Translations under genes and position numbers: made by a program
Shown: in pieces, positions 27,169 through 35,796 of the stretch
Numbering within the stretch: the first letter of the stretch is position 1
Layout of the letters: each line of letters begins with the position of its first letter
NCBI RefSeq assembly: GCF_018263905.1
Contig: NZ_JAAFZU010000001.1
Coordinates: forward strand, 422,228-486,227
DNA from: Loktanella sp. SALINAS62
GTDB taxonomy: Bacteria > Pseudomonadota > Alphaproteobacteria > Rhodobacterales > Rhodobacteraceae
DNA: 64,000 bases
Reading direction: 5' to 3'
The notes under the pieces: model-generated
Database searches by the model: none
What the model was told of the DNA's origin: nothing
The model's input: the letters and a program-made list of their open reading frames with translations, nothing else

Positions 27169-27379
27169 CGTCAGGCTCCTTGTAGTTGTCGGGATCGAAG
27201 ACCACGAAGAATTCATAGGTGCACCACGCAGCGGCCGCCGCAGAAACCGCCGCCCACAGGAAATTTCCGGTCGCCAGTTCGAACACCGTCCAGCCCCACA
27301 GGACGATGCAAACCGTCATCCGTCGTCCGCGCGGCGCAAAGAATGGCGCGCGGACATTGATTACGTCTTTCAGGGCCAT
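27161..27379 (-). CDS. small two-helix membrane protein in the iol operon, unrecognised
   Basis: A 72-residue frame that overlaps the stop of the dioxygenase gene by ten bases and the start of iolB by eight bases, a packing that supports real translation. A basic start (APFFAPRGRR) is followed by two hydrophobic segments, MTVCIVLWGWTVFELATGNF and LWAAVSAAAAAWCTYEFFVV, and a charged tail FDPDNYKEPDDG. I do not recognise the family. A role in the membrane part of inositol use is possible, but nothing in the sequence shows it. Confidence 0.6.
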   Translation of the reverse strand: MALKDVINVRAPFFAPRGRRMTVCIVLWGWTVFELATGNFLWAAVSAAAAAWCTYEFFVVFDPDNYKEPDDG

Positions 27380-28539
27380 CGTCTGTGATCCATGTCCTTT
27401 AATGCCGTATCGAACCTATCAGCATCCCAGCGCTCTGCCAGTGCCTGCCGCATCAGATCGGCCTGCGACGGCGGTGCGTTGCCGCCCACGGGTGGATCGG
27501 TGTCCAGATTGGTCGGAAACGGATAACCTTCGGCGCTAGCCGCGATCACGGCGTCAGCCTGCGCCGCCGTCAGATCGGTGTCGGCCAGAATCGGGAACAG
27601 CTCCCGGACCATCGCACCCCGGTCGACGGATTCCATCGCCCGGCCAAAGGCGGACGAGACCTGCAGCAGGTTTACCATGCGCGCAATGTCCGCGCTGCGG
27701 TTATCGCCAGCCCCATGAAACAGCGCCGGGTTAAAGAACACAGCATCGCCTTTGGCCAACGGCAGTTGGATGCAGCGGTCCTCGAACATCGCGCGATGAT
27801 CGGGATCGTGGAACGCGATATAGCCTGCATCGTAAAGCTGCGAGAACGGCAGCAGTTTCGTCGGACCGCTTTCCACCGGCATGTCGCAATGGGCGATGGC
27901 CCCCTGCAAGGTCAGCGCCGCCGTCAGATCATGGGCATGGACGGGATAACGGGCGGCCTGTTGTGCCGTCTGAAAACCCAGATGATAATCACGGTGCGCC
28001 TGCTGCGCCTTGCCACCCGGCCGCACCTGATTGACCTGCGCGGTCATCTGATACGCCGGGCCCAACCATGCCTCTGCCACGGCAGCGATGGCGGTGTTGC
28101 CGTAGTAGCGGGCGAACCCGGCGGCGTCGTGCAGACAATGTTTCTGTAGCGAATTCCAGATCCGATCATTCGCACCGGATGCCGCGAAATGGTCGCCCTT
28201 ACCCGCCCCGTCATGGCGTTCGTCAACAATGATCGCGTTGAAAACTCCTGTCGCGCGGTCGATGGGTGCTGTGTCGGCATAGGCCGCTTTTAACACGATC
28301 ACCCCTGCGGTGTTGCGCAACACATCGGCCCATTCTGCCATCAGCACCCGTCGTTTTTGCGGATCGTCCAGCGCGGGGGCCAGTGCGCCCATATCATAGA
28401 TCGGTACATTCTTTTCGATGCTGGCAGCCTGCGGCACCGATGCAGGGTCCAGGGTGCGGTCGATCAGGACGCGAAAGGCGTCGATATCGCCATCATCCGC
28501 TGTGTAGTAGCCCGCCGATTTGTTCCATTCGTCCCGCAT
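27370..28539 (-). CDS. phytanoyl-CoA dioxygenase-family Fe(II)/2-oxoglutarate oxygenase
   Basis: A 389-residue PhyH-type non-heme iron oxygenase. The iron triad is visible as H182-x-D184 in QQAHRDYHLGF and H275 in FFNPALFHGAGDNRS, with Arg281 or Arg287 as candidates for the 2-oxoglutarate salt bridge. ATG 28539 has GGGAG seven bases upstream. It lies between iolE and iolB in a polycistronic iol operon, so it probably acts on an inositol derivative rather than on acyl-CoA. Hydroxylation or oxidative demethylation of a modified inositol is possible (inference). It is not part of the textbook iol pathway. Confidence 0.85.
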   Translation of the reverse strand: MRDEWNKSAGYYTADDGDIDAFRVLIDRTLDPASVPQAASIEKNVPIYDMGALAPALDDPQKRRVLMAEWADVLRNTAGVIVLKAAYADTAPIDRATGVFNAIIVDERHDGAGKGDHFAASGANDRIWNSLQKHCLHDAAGFARYYGNTAIAAVAEAWLGPAYQMTAQVNQVRPGGKAQQAHRDYHLGFQTAQQAARYPVHAHDLTAALTLQGAIAHCDMPVESGPTKLLPFSQLYDAGYIAFHDPDHRAMFEDRCIQLPLAKGDAVFFNPALFHGAGDNRSADIARMVNLLQVSSAFGRAMESVDRGAMVRELFPILADTDLTAAQADAVIAASAEGYPFPTNLDTDPPVGGNAPPSQADLMRQALAERWDADRFDTALKDMDHRRWP

Positions 28540-28554
28540 GCCGTGCTCCCTATG

Positions 28555-29463
28555 TTATGTTTTGTAAACCTTCAGTCCCGCCCGGTCGCAGACCGCATGG
28601 ATGTGGTCAAAACCGATTTTAGAGAATGCAAAAGGCGGTGCCTTGGCCGGGTCCTGTTCGGCCTCGACCACGATCCATCCGTCGTAACCCATCGTCTTGA
28701 GTTCGTTCGTGATGGCCTGAAAATCGATGCAGCCGTCGGGGTCGCCGGGGACGGAAAAGACGCCTTCGCGCACGCCATCCAGAAAGCTGCGGTCGCCGTC
28801 ACGGACCCATGACAGCGTATCGGGCCGCACGTCCTTGAAATGCACATGGTGCACCCGGTCGCCCCATTTTTGCAGCACCGCCAGCGGATCGGCGCCCGCC
28901 ATCAGCAGGTGGCCGGTATCATACAGCAGCGTGACCTCAGGACCGGACCCGTCCATCAGCCAGTCGATGTCGTCCGCGTCTTCGATCATGCTGCCCATGT
29001 GGTGATGATAGGACAGGGTCATACCGTCGTCTTTGACCCGCTTGGCCAGTTCGGTCAGTTTGGCGGCATAGGCGGTCACGTCGGCGCGGGACAGTTTGGG
29101 CCGCTGGCTGACAGGCGTGTTCACCATGCCCTGTACGGTATTGGAACATTCCGCATAGACGATGCAGGGCGCGTTCAGGGCGGTGAACTGCGCGACCTGC
29201 TGGCGGATGGCGGCATATTCTTCATCCACCGACGTCACGTGCAGATTGCCCGAACACCAACCACCGCACAGCGCGACGCCGTAACGGTCAAGGTATTCGC
29301 GCAACCCTTCGGTATCGGCAGGCATCCGGCGACCGCGTTCGACACCCTGATATCCAATCGCCCCTGCGTCTTCCATCGCGCCTTCGGTGGTGAAATCCGC
29401 CGTCAGATCGGGCAGGTCGTCGTTCTGCCACGCGATCAGCGAGATACCTATTTTGACAGCCAT
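28555..29463 (-). CDS. iolE: myo-inosose-2 dehydratase
   Basis: Dehydrates 2-keto-myo-inositol to the trihydroxycyclohexane dione. A TIM-barrel of 302 residues with MAVKIGISLIAWQNDDLPDL, YGVALCGGWCSGNLHVTSVD, MTLSYHHHMGSMIEDADDID, LLYDTGHLLMAGADPLAVL and VHHVHFKDVRPDTLSWVRDG; the Glu, Asp, His and Glu metal set of the family fits these blocks. The ATG at 29463 shares its A with the iolD stop (TGATG). The stop lies 15 bases before the dioxygenase gene. Confidence 0.94.
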   Translation of the reverse strand: MAVKIGISLIAWQNDDLPDLTADFTTEGAMEDAGAIGYQGVERGRRMPADTEGLREYLDRYGVALCGGWCSGNLHVTSVDEEYAAIRQQVAQFTALNAPCIVYAECSNTVQGMVNTPVSQRPKLSRADVTAYAAKLTELAKRVKDDGMTLSYHHHMGSMIEDADDIDWLMDGSGPEVTLLYDTGHLLMAGADPLAVLQKWGDRVHHVHFKDVRPDTLSWVRDGDRSFLDGVREGVFSVPGDPDGCIDFQAITNELKTMGYDGWIVVEAEQDPAKAPPFAFSKIGFDHIHAVCDRAGLKVYKT

Positions 29464-31295
29464 CAATCGGCCCTTTGCTTTGTCTTGTTGGTTTCATAGG
29501 CGGCACGGGCGGCATTCACCTGTTCGCGGTCGGATACTTCGGGCACGCCGACATCCCACCATGTCCCGCCCGGTTCCGTGCTGGCATAGGGATCAGTGTC
29601 GATGACGATGACAAAGGGGCCGTTCATCTCGTGCCGTTTTGTCAGCGCTGATTCCAGTTCGGTGATTGATCCGACATGGACACTGACCGCGCCCATCGAT
29701 TCCGCGTGCTTGGCAAAATCGATGGCGCTGGGCGTGTCGTGGATCGTGTGGTCCAGCAGGTTGTTGAACTCTGCCCCGCCGGTGCCCATTTGCAGCCGGT
29801 TGATGCAGGCAAAGCCCCGATTGTCGGTCACCACGACGGTAAAGGCGATGCCCATCATCGCCGCCGTCGCCATTTCCGAATTGGCCATCATATAGGTGCC
29901 GTCACCGGTAAAGCAGACCACATCGCGGTCGGGCTGGGCCATCTTGATTCCCATCGCGCCCGCGATCTCGTATCCCATGCAGCTGAACCCGTATTCCATG
30001 TGATAGGACATCGGGCGCGTGGCCTTCCACAGCTTGTGCAGCTCGCCCGGCATGGTGCCGGCGGCGCACATCACTACGGTGTCGTCGGTCGCCGCCCGTT
30101 GCACGGCGCCGATCACCTGCATGTCGGTGGGCAGGCTGTTTCCATCGTCAGGTGCGGCGGTCAATGGATCGACCTGCGCGAACCAATCGGATTTTATGCC
30201 ATCAGGCAACGCGGGGGCACGGTGGTCGCCCAGTTTCTTTGACAGCTCTTCCAGCCCCACGCGTGCATCGGCGAGCAGCGGCATTGCGCCGTGTTTCATC
30301 GCGTCATAGGCCGCGACATTCAGGCAGGCGATGCGGCGGTCAGGATGCGCGAACAGCCCCCATGACCCGGTCGTGAAATCCTGAAACCGCGTGCCGACGC
30401 CCAGCACCAGATCGGCCTGTGCACAGGTGTCGTTGGCGGGGGTGCCACCGGTGACGCCGATGGGGCCAAGGTTCAGCGGATGATCCCACGGCAGCGCCGA
30501 TTTGCCTGCCTGTGTTTCGGTCACGGGAATGTTGTGCGCTTCGGCAAAGGCCCGCAGTGCGTCGGTTGCTGCGGAATAATGCACACCGCCGCCCGCGACG
30601 ATGACCGGACGCTTGGCTGCACGGATCGCGTCAGCCATGTCAGACAGTTCATCCAGATCGGGGCGGATGCGGCGCTGCCGCCAGATCGTTTCGGCAAAAA
30701 AGCTTTCGGGCCAGTCGAACGCTTCGGCCTGCACGTCCTGACAGAACGACAGGCACACAGGCCCACAGTCCGCCGGGTCCGTCATCGTGCGGAAAGCGCG
30801 CGGCAGGGCCGTCAGCAACTGTTCAGGCCGCGTGATCCGGTCGAAATAACGCGTCACCGGTTTGAACGCGTCGTTCACTGTCACGGTGCCATCGTTGAAA
30901 TCCTCGACCTGTTGCAGCACCGGATCGGGGCCACGGTTGGCGAACACGTCACCCGGCACCAGCAGCAGCGGCAGGCGGTTCACATGCGCAAGTGCCGCCG
31001 CCGTCACCATATTCGTGGCCCCCGGCCCGATGGATGACGTCACCATCATCGCGCGCTTGCGGCCAGATTGCTTGGCATAGGCGATGGCCGCATGCGCCAT
31101 CGTCTGTTCATTGTGCCCGCGCCATGTGGGAAAATCATGCTTGGCGCCGTGCAGCGCCTCGCCCAGTCCGGCCACGTTGCCGTGCCCGAAAATCGCCCAT
31201 GTGCCTGCGATAAAACGCTCACCGGTATCGGTCTTTTGCGCCGCGATATAGCGGACCATGGCCTGTGCTGCGGTCAGTCGGATCGTGTTGCTCAT
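29463..31295 (-). CDS. iolD: 3D-(3,5/4)-trihydroxycyclohexane-1,2-dione hydrolase
   Basis: Thiamine-diphosphate enzyme that opens the cyclohexane dione ring to 5-deoxy-D-glucuronate. It has 610 residues. The N-terminal Pyr domain (RLTAAQAMVRYIAAQKTDTG, AIFGHGNVAGLGEALHGAKH) is followed by a central domain and a C-terminal PP domain with GDGTYMMANSEMATAAMMGI, which holds the Mg/ThDP GDG motif. ATG 31295 is chosen because AAGGA lies seven bases upstream and it overlaps the iolC stop as ATGA; the frame is open 38 codons further upstream inside iolC. Confidence 0.95.
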   Translation of the reverse strand: MSNTIRLTAAQAMVRYIAAQKTDTGERFIAGTWAIFGHGNVAGLGEALHGAKHDFPTWRGHNEQTMAHAAIAYAKQSGRKRAMMVTSSIGPGATNMVTAAALAHVNRLPLLLVPGDVFANRGPDPVLQQVEDFNDGTVTVNDAFKPVTRYFDRITRPEQLLTALPRAFRTMTDPADCGPVCLSFCQDVQAEAFDWPESFFAETIWRQRRIRPDLDELSDMADAIRAAKRPVIVAGGGVHYSAATDALRAFAEAHNIPVTETQAGKSALPWDHPLNLGPIGVTGGTPANDTCAQADLVLGVGTRFQDFTTGSWGLFAHPDRRIACLNVAAYDAMKHGAMPLLADARVGLEELSKKLGDHRAPALPDGIKSDWFAQVDPLTAAPDDGNSLPTDMQVIGAVQRAATDDTVVMCAAGTMPGELHKLWKATRPMSYHMEYGFSCMGYEIAGAMGIKMAQPDRDVVCFTGDGTYMMANSEMATAAMMGIAFTVVVTDNRGFACINRLQMGTGGAEFNNLLDHTIHDTPSAIDFAKHAESMGAVSVHVGSITELESALTKRHEMNGPFVIVIDTDPYASTEPGGTWWDVGVPEVSDREQVNAARAAYETNKTKQRAD

Positions 31296-33205
31296 GCTGC
31301 GTCCTTTCGCGCGGTCTGCCGCGCCTTGTCCCATGTGTCGCACAGCCATGCGAACCGTTCGGCCATCTGGTCCACGGCCTGGGCGTCGGTCATATCGCCC
31401 GCCATCCATGCCCGTGCGGCATCGCCAAAGATCGTGCGCCCCACCGCGAACCCCTTGACCAGCGGCTGCCGTGCGGCCAGCGCAAAGCTTGCGGCAAGCT
31501 CTGTCTCTGGCGCGTCAAGGCCCAGAACGACGATCCCGCGCGTGCGCGGATCGTTGCGGGTGATGGCATCCACCGCATTGGCCCACGCGGCGTCCGTCTT
31601 GAACGGTTCCAGCTTCCACCAGTCGGGGTAGATACCTGCGTCATAGAACGTCTGGATCAAGGTGGCAGAGGTCATGTCGTCCACCGGCCCGACCTTTGAC
31701 GGGATGATTTCCAGCAAAAATTCCAGACCCTGCCGCCGGGCGGCCGTGAACAGGCGTTTGACCCGTGCCGTTTGCATCCCGGCCGTCTTGTCGTCGTCGT
31801 CGGGGTGACAGAACACCAGCAGCTTGACCACGTTCTCGGACGCCCATTCGCGCAACTGGCCCAGATCGTCGCCCAGTTCGGGTTCAAATTCTATCGGGCG
31901 CGATCCCGGCAATTCTGTCGGACGCCCGATCCACAGGCCCGTGCCCGTGGCGCGGTGCAGCGCGCTGCGCCCGATCCGGTTGTCGCACAGAATACCGTAA
32001 CCCGGCCGCCCGTTCTGTACCCGCAGCGCGGCATCCAGACAGAGGTTCTTAAATGCGGCACCTTTGGCCGGGGTGTAGCCGTCCATGTCTTCAATCTGGC
32101 TGCGGTGGTCAAAGGCAAAGGTCTTGACCGACGACCAGTCACCCGGACGCGTCGTCGCCCAATGCACCTGCTCCAGTTCCGCGTCGTGGCGCAGATCCGG
32201 GCGCGTCAGTCCGCGATCAAAGAAGAATTGCAGCTCTTCCCAACTGGGATAGGCGGGCGTGCAGCCATGGCGGCTGACGGCAAAGGCGCCGCAGGCATTG
32301 GCGTATTTCAATGCGGTTGGCCAATCCGCCCCGTCCAGCCAGCCCTTTAGCAGGCCGGACATGAAACCGTCGCCTGCCCCCAGCACGTTGAAAACCTCGA
32401 TCGGGAAACCCGGTCCGGCCTGCCCGTCGTCCAGACTGTCGGGGATCGCGCCGGTGAACGCCACAGCCCCTGCCGCACCGCGTTTGCACACCAGCGTCGC
32501 ACTGCTGACCGCGCGGACCGCGCGCAGGGCGGCGATGGTATCGGTGGTGCCGCCCGCGATATGGAATTCTTCTTCGGTGCCGACGATCAGATCGAACAGA
32601 TGCAGCGTGCCTTGCAACTTGGCCGTGACGGCAGCGCTTTCGACAAAGCGGCTTTCGCCGTCGCCATGCCCCGCCACGCCCCACAGGTTCGGGCGGTAAT
32701 CGATGTCGAGTGCTGTCTGCATGCCCGCGTCACGGGCGATGTCCAGCGCCTTGCGCGTCGCGGCTTCGACGCGCGGATTGCTTAGATGGGTGCCCGTCGC
32801 CACCACCGCGCGGGCGGACCGGATGAAACCTTCGTCGATGTCGGCATCGGTCAGGGCCATATCCGCACAATCGGCACGGTAAAAGATCAGTGGAAAACTG
32901 TCTTCGTCCCTGATCCCCAGCAGCACCAGCGCCGTCAGGCGTTCGGGATCGACCTTTACGCCGTCGGTGCTGACACCCTCGCGCGAGAGTTGTTCAAGGA
33001 TGAATCGCCCCATGTGTTCATCACCGACACCGGTGATGACCGCCGACCGCAGCCCCAATCGCGCCGTCCCGCAGGCGATGTTGGTGGGGCTGCCGCCGAT
33101 GTATTTATCGAACGACCGCATGTCCTCTAGCCGTCCGCCGACCTGCGCGCCGTAAAGGTCGACGGAACTGCGGCCAATGGTGATCAGGTCAAGCGATTTG
33201 GTCAT
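31292..33205 (-). CDS. iolC: bifunctional 5-dehydro-2-deoxygluconokinase / DUF2090 aldolase fusion
   Basis: A 637-residue fusion. Residues about 1-335 are a PfkB-type sugar kinase with an N-terminal IGGSPTNIACGTARLGL block and the catalytic GAGDGF motif (276-281). It phosphorylates 2-deoxy-5-keto-gluconate. Residues about 345-637 are a DUF2090 domain (LLVFCHPDDDDKTAGMQTAR, FLLEIIPSKVGPVDDM, YPDWWKLEPFKT, VKGFAVGRTIFGDAARAWMA). That domain resembles class I-type aldolases and may perform the following IolJ step. The fusion is common in proteobacteria. It overlaps iolD by four bases and follows iolG by three. Confidence 0.93.
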   Translation of the reverse strand: MTKSLDLITIGRSSVDLYGAQVGGRLEDMRSFDKYIGGSPTNIACGTARLGLRSAVITGVGDEHMGRFILEQLSREGVSTDGVKVDPERLTALVLLGIRDEDSFPLIFYRADCADMALTDADIDEGFIRSARAVVATGTHLSNPRVEAATRKALDIARDAGMQTALDIDYRPNLWGVAGHGDGESRFVESAAVTAKLQGTLHLFDLIVGTEEEFHIAGGTTDTIAALRAVRAVSSATLVCKRGAAGAVAFTGAIPDSLDDGQAGPGFPIEVFNVLGAGDGFMSGLLKGWLDGADWPTALKYANACGAFAVSRHGCTPAYPSWEELQFFFDRGLTRPDLRHDAELEQVHWATTRPGDWSSVKTFAFDHRSQIEDMDGYTPAKGAAFKNLCLDAALRVQNGRPGYGILCDNRIGRSALHRATGTGLWIGRPTELPGSRPIEFEPELGDDLGQLREWASENVVKLLVFCHPDDDDKTAGMQTARVKRLFTAARRQGLEFLLEIIPSKVGPVDDMTSATLIQTFYDAGIYPDWWKLEPFKTDAAWANAVDAITRNDPRTRGIVVLGLDAPETELAASFALAARQPLVKGFAVGRTIFGDAARAWMAGDMTDAQAVDQMAERFAWLCDTWDKARQTARKDAA

Positions 33206-33208
33206 GGA

Positions 33209-34213
33209 TCAACCCGTGATTTCCGACAGTTTGACAACGCGGCCTTCGGCCACCGACTGCAGCGCCGCATCCGCCAGTGCAAGCGCCATCAGGCCATCGT
33301 GCCCGGTGGTCACCGTCGCGGTGCCGTTGGTCACCGCATCGACAAAAGACGCAATTTCGGCGGCATAGGCAGCAGTGTAGCGCGACATGAAAAAGTTCAG
33401 CAGCGGCGGTCTGGTATAGCCATCGGCGTTGGCGATTTCGATGTTGGCTTCGCGGTGGTTTTCGGCACGGACCGACCCTTTGGAACCGTGCACTTCGATC
33501 CTTTGATCGTAGCCATAGGTCGCGCGCCGGGTGTTGTTGATCGTGCATTGGCGGCCCGATGCGGTGGTCATAATCACGTTCAGGCTGTCGTAATCGCCCA
33601 GCTTTGCAATTTCGGGATCGGTCAGGACGGATGCGGCGGCCTGCACGCTATCGACCTCTTCACCCAGCAACCAACGGGCCACGTCGAAATCGTGGATCGT
33701 CATGTCGCGGAATATCCCGCCAGAACGTTTGATATAGTCGGCAGGCGGCGCACCGGGATCGCGGCTGATCAGCGTGACCATTTCCACATCACCGATCTTG
33801 CCGTCGTCGATGGCCTGCTTGAGCGCTTGGAAATCAGGATCAAAGCGGCGTTGAAAGCCGACCATCAGGGTGCCGTTTTCCGCCGCGACGGTTTTCAGGC
33901 AATCCTTGACCCGCGCCACTGACAGATCGACCGGCTTTTCACAAAACACCGCCTTGCCCGCGCGGACGAATTGTTCAATCAGGTCGGCGTGCGTGTCGGT
34001 GGGCGTGCAGATGACGACCGCGTCAACATCGTCGGATGCCGCAATTTCATCAATCGTGCGGATGTCGCAGCCATAGGCGTCGCGCACCGATACTGCCGCC
34101 GCGTTCACGGGGTCGGCGATCGCGGTCAGGGTCGCGCCGTCCACCGATGCAATGGCGCGGGCGTGGACCTGACCGATCCGTCCGGCCCCCAGCACCCCAA
34201 ATCTTACCGTCAT
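33209..34213 (-). CDS. iolG: inositol 2-dehydrogenase (Gfo/Idh/MocA family)
   Basis: NAD-dependent oxidation of myo-inositol to 2-keto-myo-inositol, the first step of the pathway. It has 334 residues. The Rossmann motif VLGAGRIGQVHARAIASVDG is at the N-terminus, the catalytic EKP segment in KAVFCEKPVDLSV, and GGIFRDMTIHDFDVARWLLG carries the conserved Asp and His. ATG 34213 has AGGAG seven bases upstream. It lies between an SDR gene and iolC on the same strand. Confidence 0.93.
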   Translation of the reverse strand: MTVRFGVLGAGRIGQVHARAIASVDGATLTAIADPVNAAAVSVRDAYGCDIRTIDEIAASDDVDAVVICTPTDTHADLIEQFVRAGKAVFCEKPVDLSVARVKDCLKTVAAENGTLMVGFQRRFDPDFQALKQAIDDGKIGDVEMVTLISRDPGAPPADYIKRSGGIFRDMTIHDFDVARWLLGEEVDSVQAAASVLTDPEIAKLGDYDSLNVIMTTASGRQCTINNTRRATYGYDQRIEVHGSKGSVRAENHREANIEIANADGYTRPPLLNFFMSRYTAAYAAEIASFVDAVTNGTATVTTGHDGLMALALADAALQSVAEGRVVKLSEITG

Positions 34214-34232
34214 GTCGTTCTCCTGCTGTGTG

Positions 34233-35000
34233 TCATTCCGGGTATGCCCCGGCGACGTGTTGATCGAAATCCACCACCGATCCGGTCATCACACCGGACG
34301 AGGGGCTAAGCATGTAGCTGGCCAGTTCCGCGACATGGACGGGTTTGACCAGCATCCCGAACGGCTGCTTGGCCTCGGCCTTGGCCAGCCAGTCATCGCC
34401 GCCATCGTGATAGCGGCGCTGGATCATGTCCTCTCCGGGGGTGTCCATCCAGCCGCAGGCGATGCCATTGACCTGAATGCGATGCTGTCGCAAGGCCTGT
34501 GCCGCGTTGCGGGTGACATTGGCCAATGCGGCCTTTGATGCCGAATAGGGCGCCAGAAATGACTGCCCGCCGTGAATCACCATGGACAGTATATTGACGA
34601 CCCGCGCCGGATGCCCTGCGTCAATTGCCAGTTGTGCCGTGCGCTGTATCGCAAAGAAAGGCGAACGCGCATTGGCGGTCATGATCTGATCCCAGCGATC
34701 CGGTGTGGTATCAAGGATCGACCCACGGTCGGTCATGGCGGCGGCGTTCACCAGCGCGTCCAGCCGCCCCATCGTGGTCGCGGCATCGTCCACCAATGCC
34801 ATGACCGCGCCCGTGTCCGCCAGATCGACGGCGCGAAACGTCGCCCCGATCTCTGCGGCTGCCGCCTTGCCCTTGGCGATGTCACGGCCTGCGATAATGA
34901 CGTTCGTGCAACCGTCCGCAATCAGTCTTTCGGCAATGGCGTGGCCAAGACCCTGCGTCCCGCCGATGACGAGCGCGTGTGTGTCATGATGATCTGCCAT
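34233..35000 (-). CDS. SDR-family oxidoreductase
   Basis: A 255-residue classical short-chain dehydrogenase. The cofactor loop reads VIGGTQGLGHAIAERL, with NAAAM as the NNAG-like motif, Ser in VVNILSMVIHG, and the catalytic tetrad residues Tyr and Lys in YSASKAALANVTRN. It starts three bases after the ABC ATPase stop and precedes iolG by 20 bases. It probably oxidises or reduces an inositol stereoisomer or side-chain product in this pathway; the substrate is unknown. Confidence 0.88.
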   Translation of the reverse strand: MADHHDTHALVIGGTQGLGHAIAERLIADGCTNVIIAGRDIAKGKAAAAEIGATFRAVDLADTGAVMALVDDAATTMGRLDALVNAAAMTDRGSILDTTPDRWDQIMTANARSPFFAIQRTAQLAIDAGHPARVVNILSMVIHGGQSFLAPYSASKAALANVTRNAAQALRQHRIQVNGIACGWMDTPGEDMIQRRYHDGGDDWLAKAEAKQPFGMLVKPVHVAELASYMLSPSSGVMTGSVVDFDQHVAGAYPE

Positions 35001-35003
35001 GGT

Positions 35004-35783
35004 TCAGGCCGCGTCCTCGAACCCGGCCTGCGTCCGGGCGCCTGTGATATAGGACACGACGTCTTCTCCTGTGATTTTTTCAGCCTTGATGTCGAGATCG
35101 GCACAGATGCGCCCGCGCCGGAACACCACGACCCGGTCCACCAGATCAAAGACCTGCCGCATGTTGTGGCTGACCAGGATCAACGGTTCGCCCGCTTCTT
35201 TCAGGGTGCGGATGATGTTTTCCACCTGTGCGGTTTCCTGCACACCCAGCGCAGCGGTCGGTTCGTCCATGATCGTCAGTTTGGAATGGAACGTCGCGGT
35301 GCGCGCAATGGCGACGCATTGCCGTTGACCGCCCGACATGTTGCGGATCGAATTCTTGATATTTGGAATTTTCACCGCCGTGCGTTCCAGACCTTCGAGC
35401 GTGGCCTGACGCATCGCTTTGTAATCCAGCACTCGGAACGGGCCCAGAAAATTCCATTTCGTAATTTCGCGCCCCAGAAACAGGTTGTCGGGCACATCCA
35501 GATCGTCGGCCAGCGCCAGCGTCTGGAACACCGTTTCGATCCCCGCTTCGCGGGCGTCCAGCGGGCCGTCGAACCGCACCGGTTTTCCGTCGAACAGGAT
35601 TTCGCCACGGGTGCGGCTTTCGACACCGGTGATCTGGCGCACAAAGGTGGATTTGCCCGCCCCGTTGTCACCCATGATGGCGATATGTTCGCCCGGCCGC
35701 AGCTTGAAATTCGCACCTTCAAGCGCGTGAACGCCGCCATAGTGTTTTGTCAGGTCGCGCGTTTCCAGAATGTAGTCGTTCAT
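35004..35783 (-). CDS. sugar ABC transporter ATP-binding protein (single-domain)
   Basis: A 259-residue ATPase with Walker A GDNGAGKST (about residues 39-47), signature RNMSGGQRQCVAIART, Walker B LTIMDEPTAAL and H-loop LVSHNMRQVF. Most ribose/inositol importers of this class use a duplicated ATPase of about 500 residues, so a single domain resembles the fructose FrcA type. ATG 35783 has GGGGAG eight bases upstream; an upstream in-frame codon lies inside the permease gene. It partners the permease and binding protein immediately upstream, and the locus implies inositol or a derivative as cargo. Confidence 0.9.
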   Translation of the reverse strand: MNDYILETRDLTKHYGGVHALEGANFKLRPGEHIAIMGDNGAGKSTFVRQITGVESRTRGEILFDGKPVRFDGPLDAREAGIETVFQTLALADDLDVPDNLFLGREITKWNFLGPFRVLDYKAMRQATLEGLERTAVKIPNIKNSIRNMSGGQRQCVAIARTATFHSKLTIMDEPTAALGVQETAQVENIIRTLKEAGEPLILVSHNMRQVFDLVDRVVVFRRGRICADLDIKAEKITGEDVVSYITGARTQAGFEDAA

Positions 35784-35796
35784 TTTTGGCACTCCC

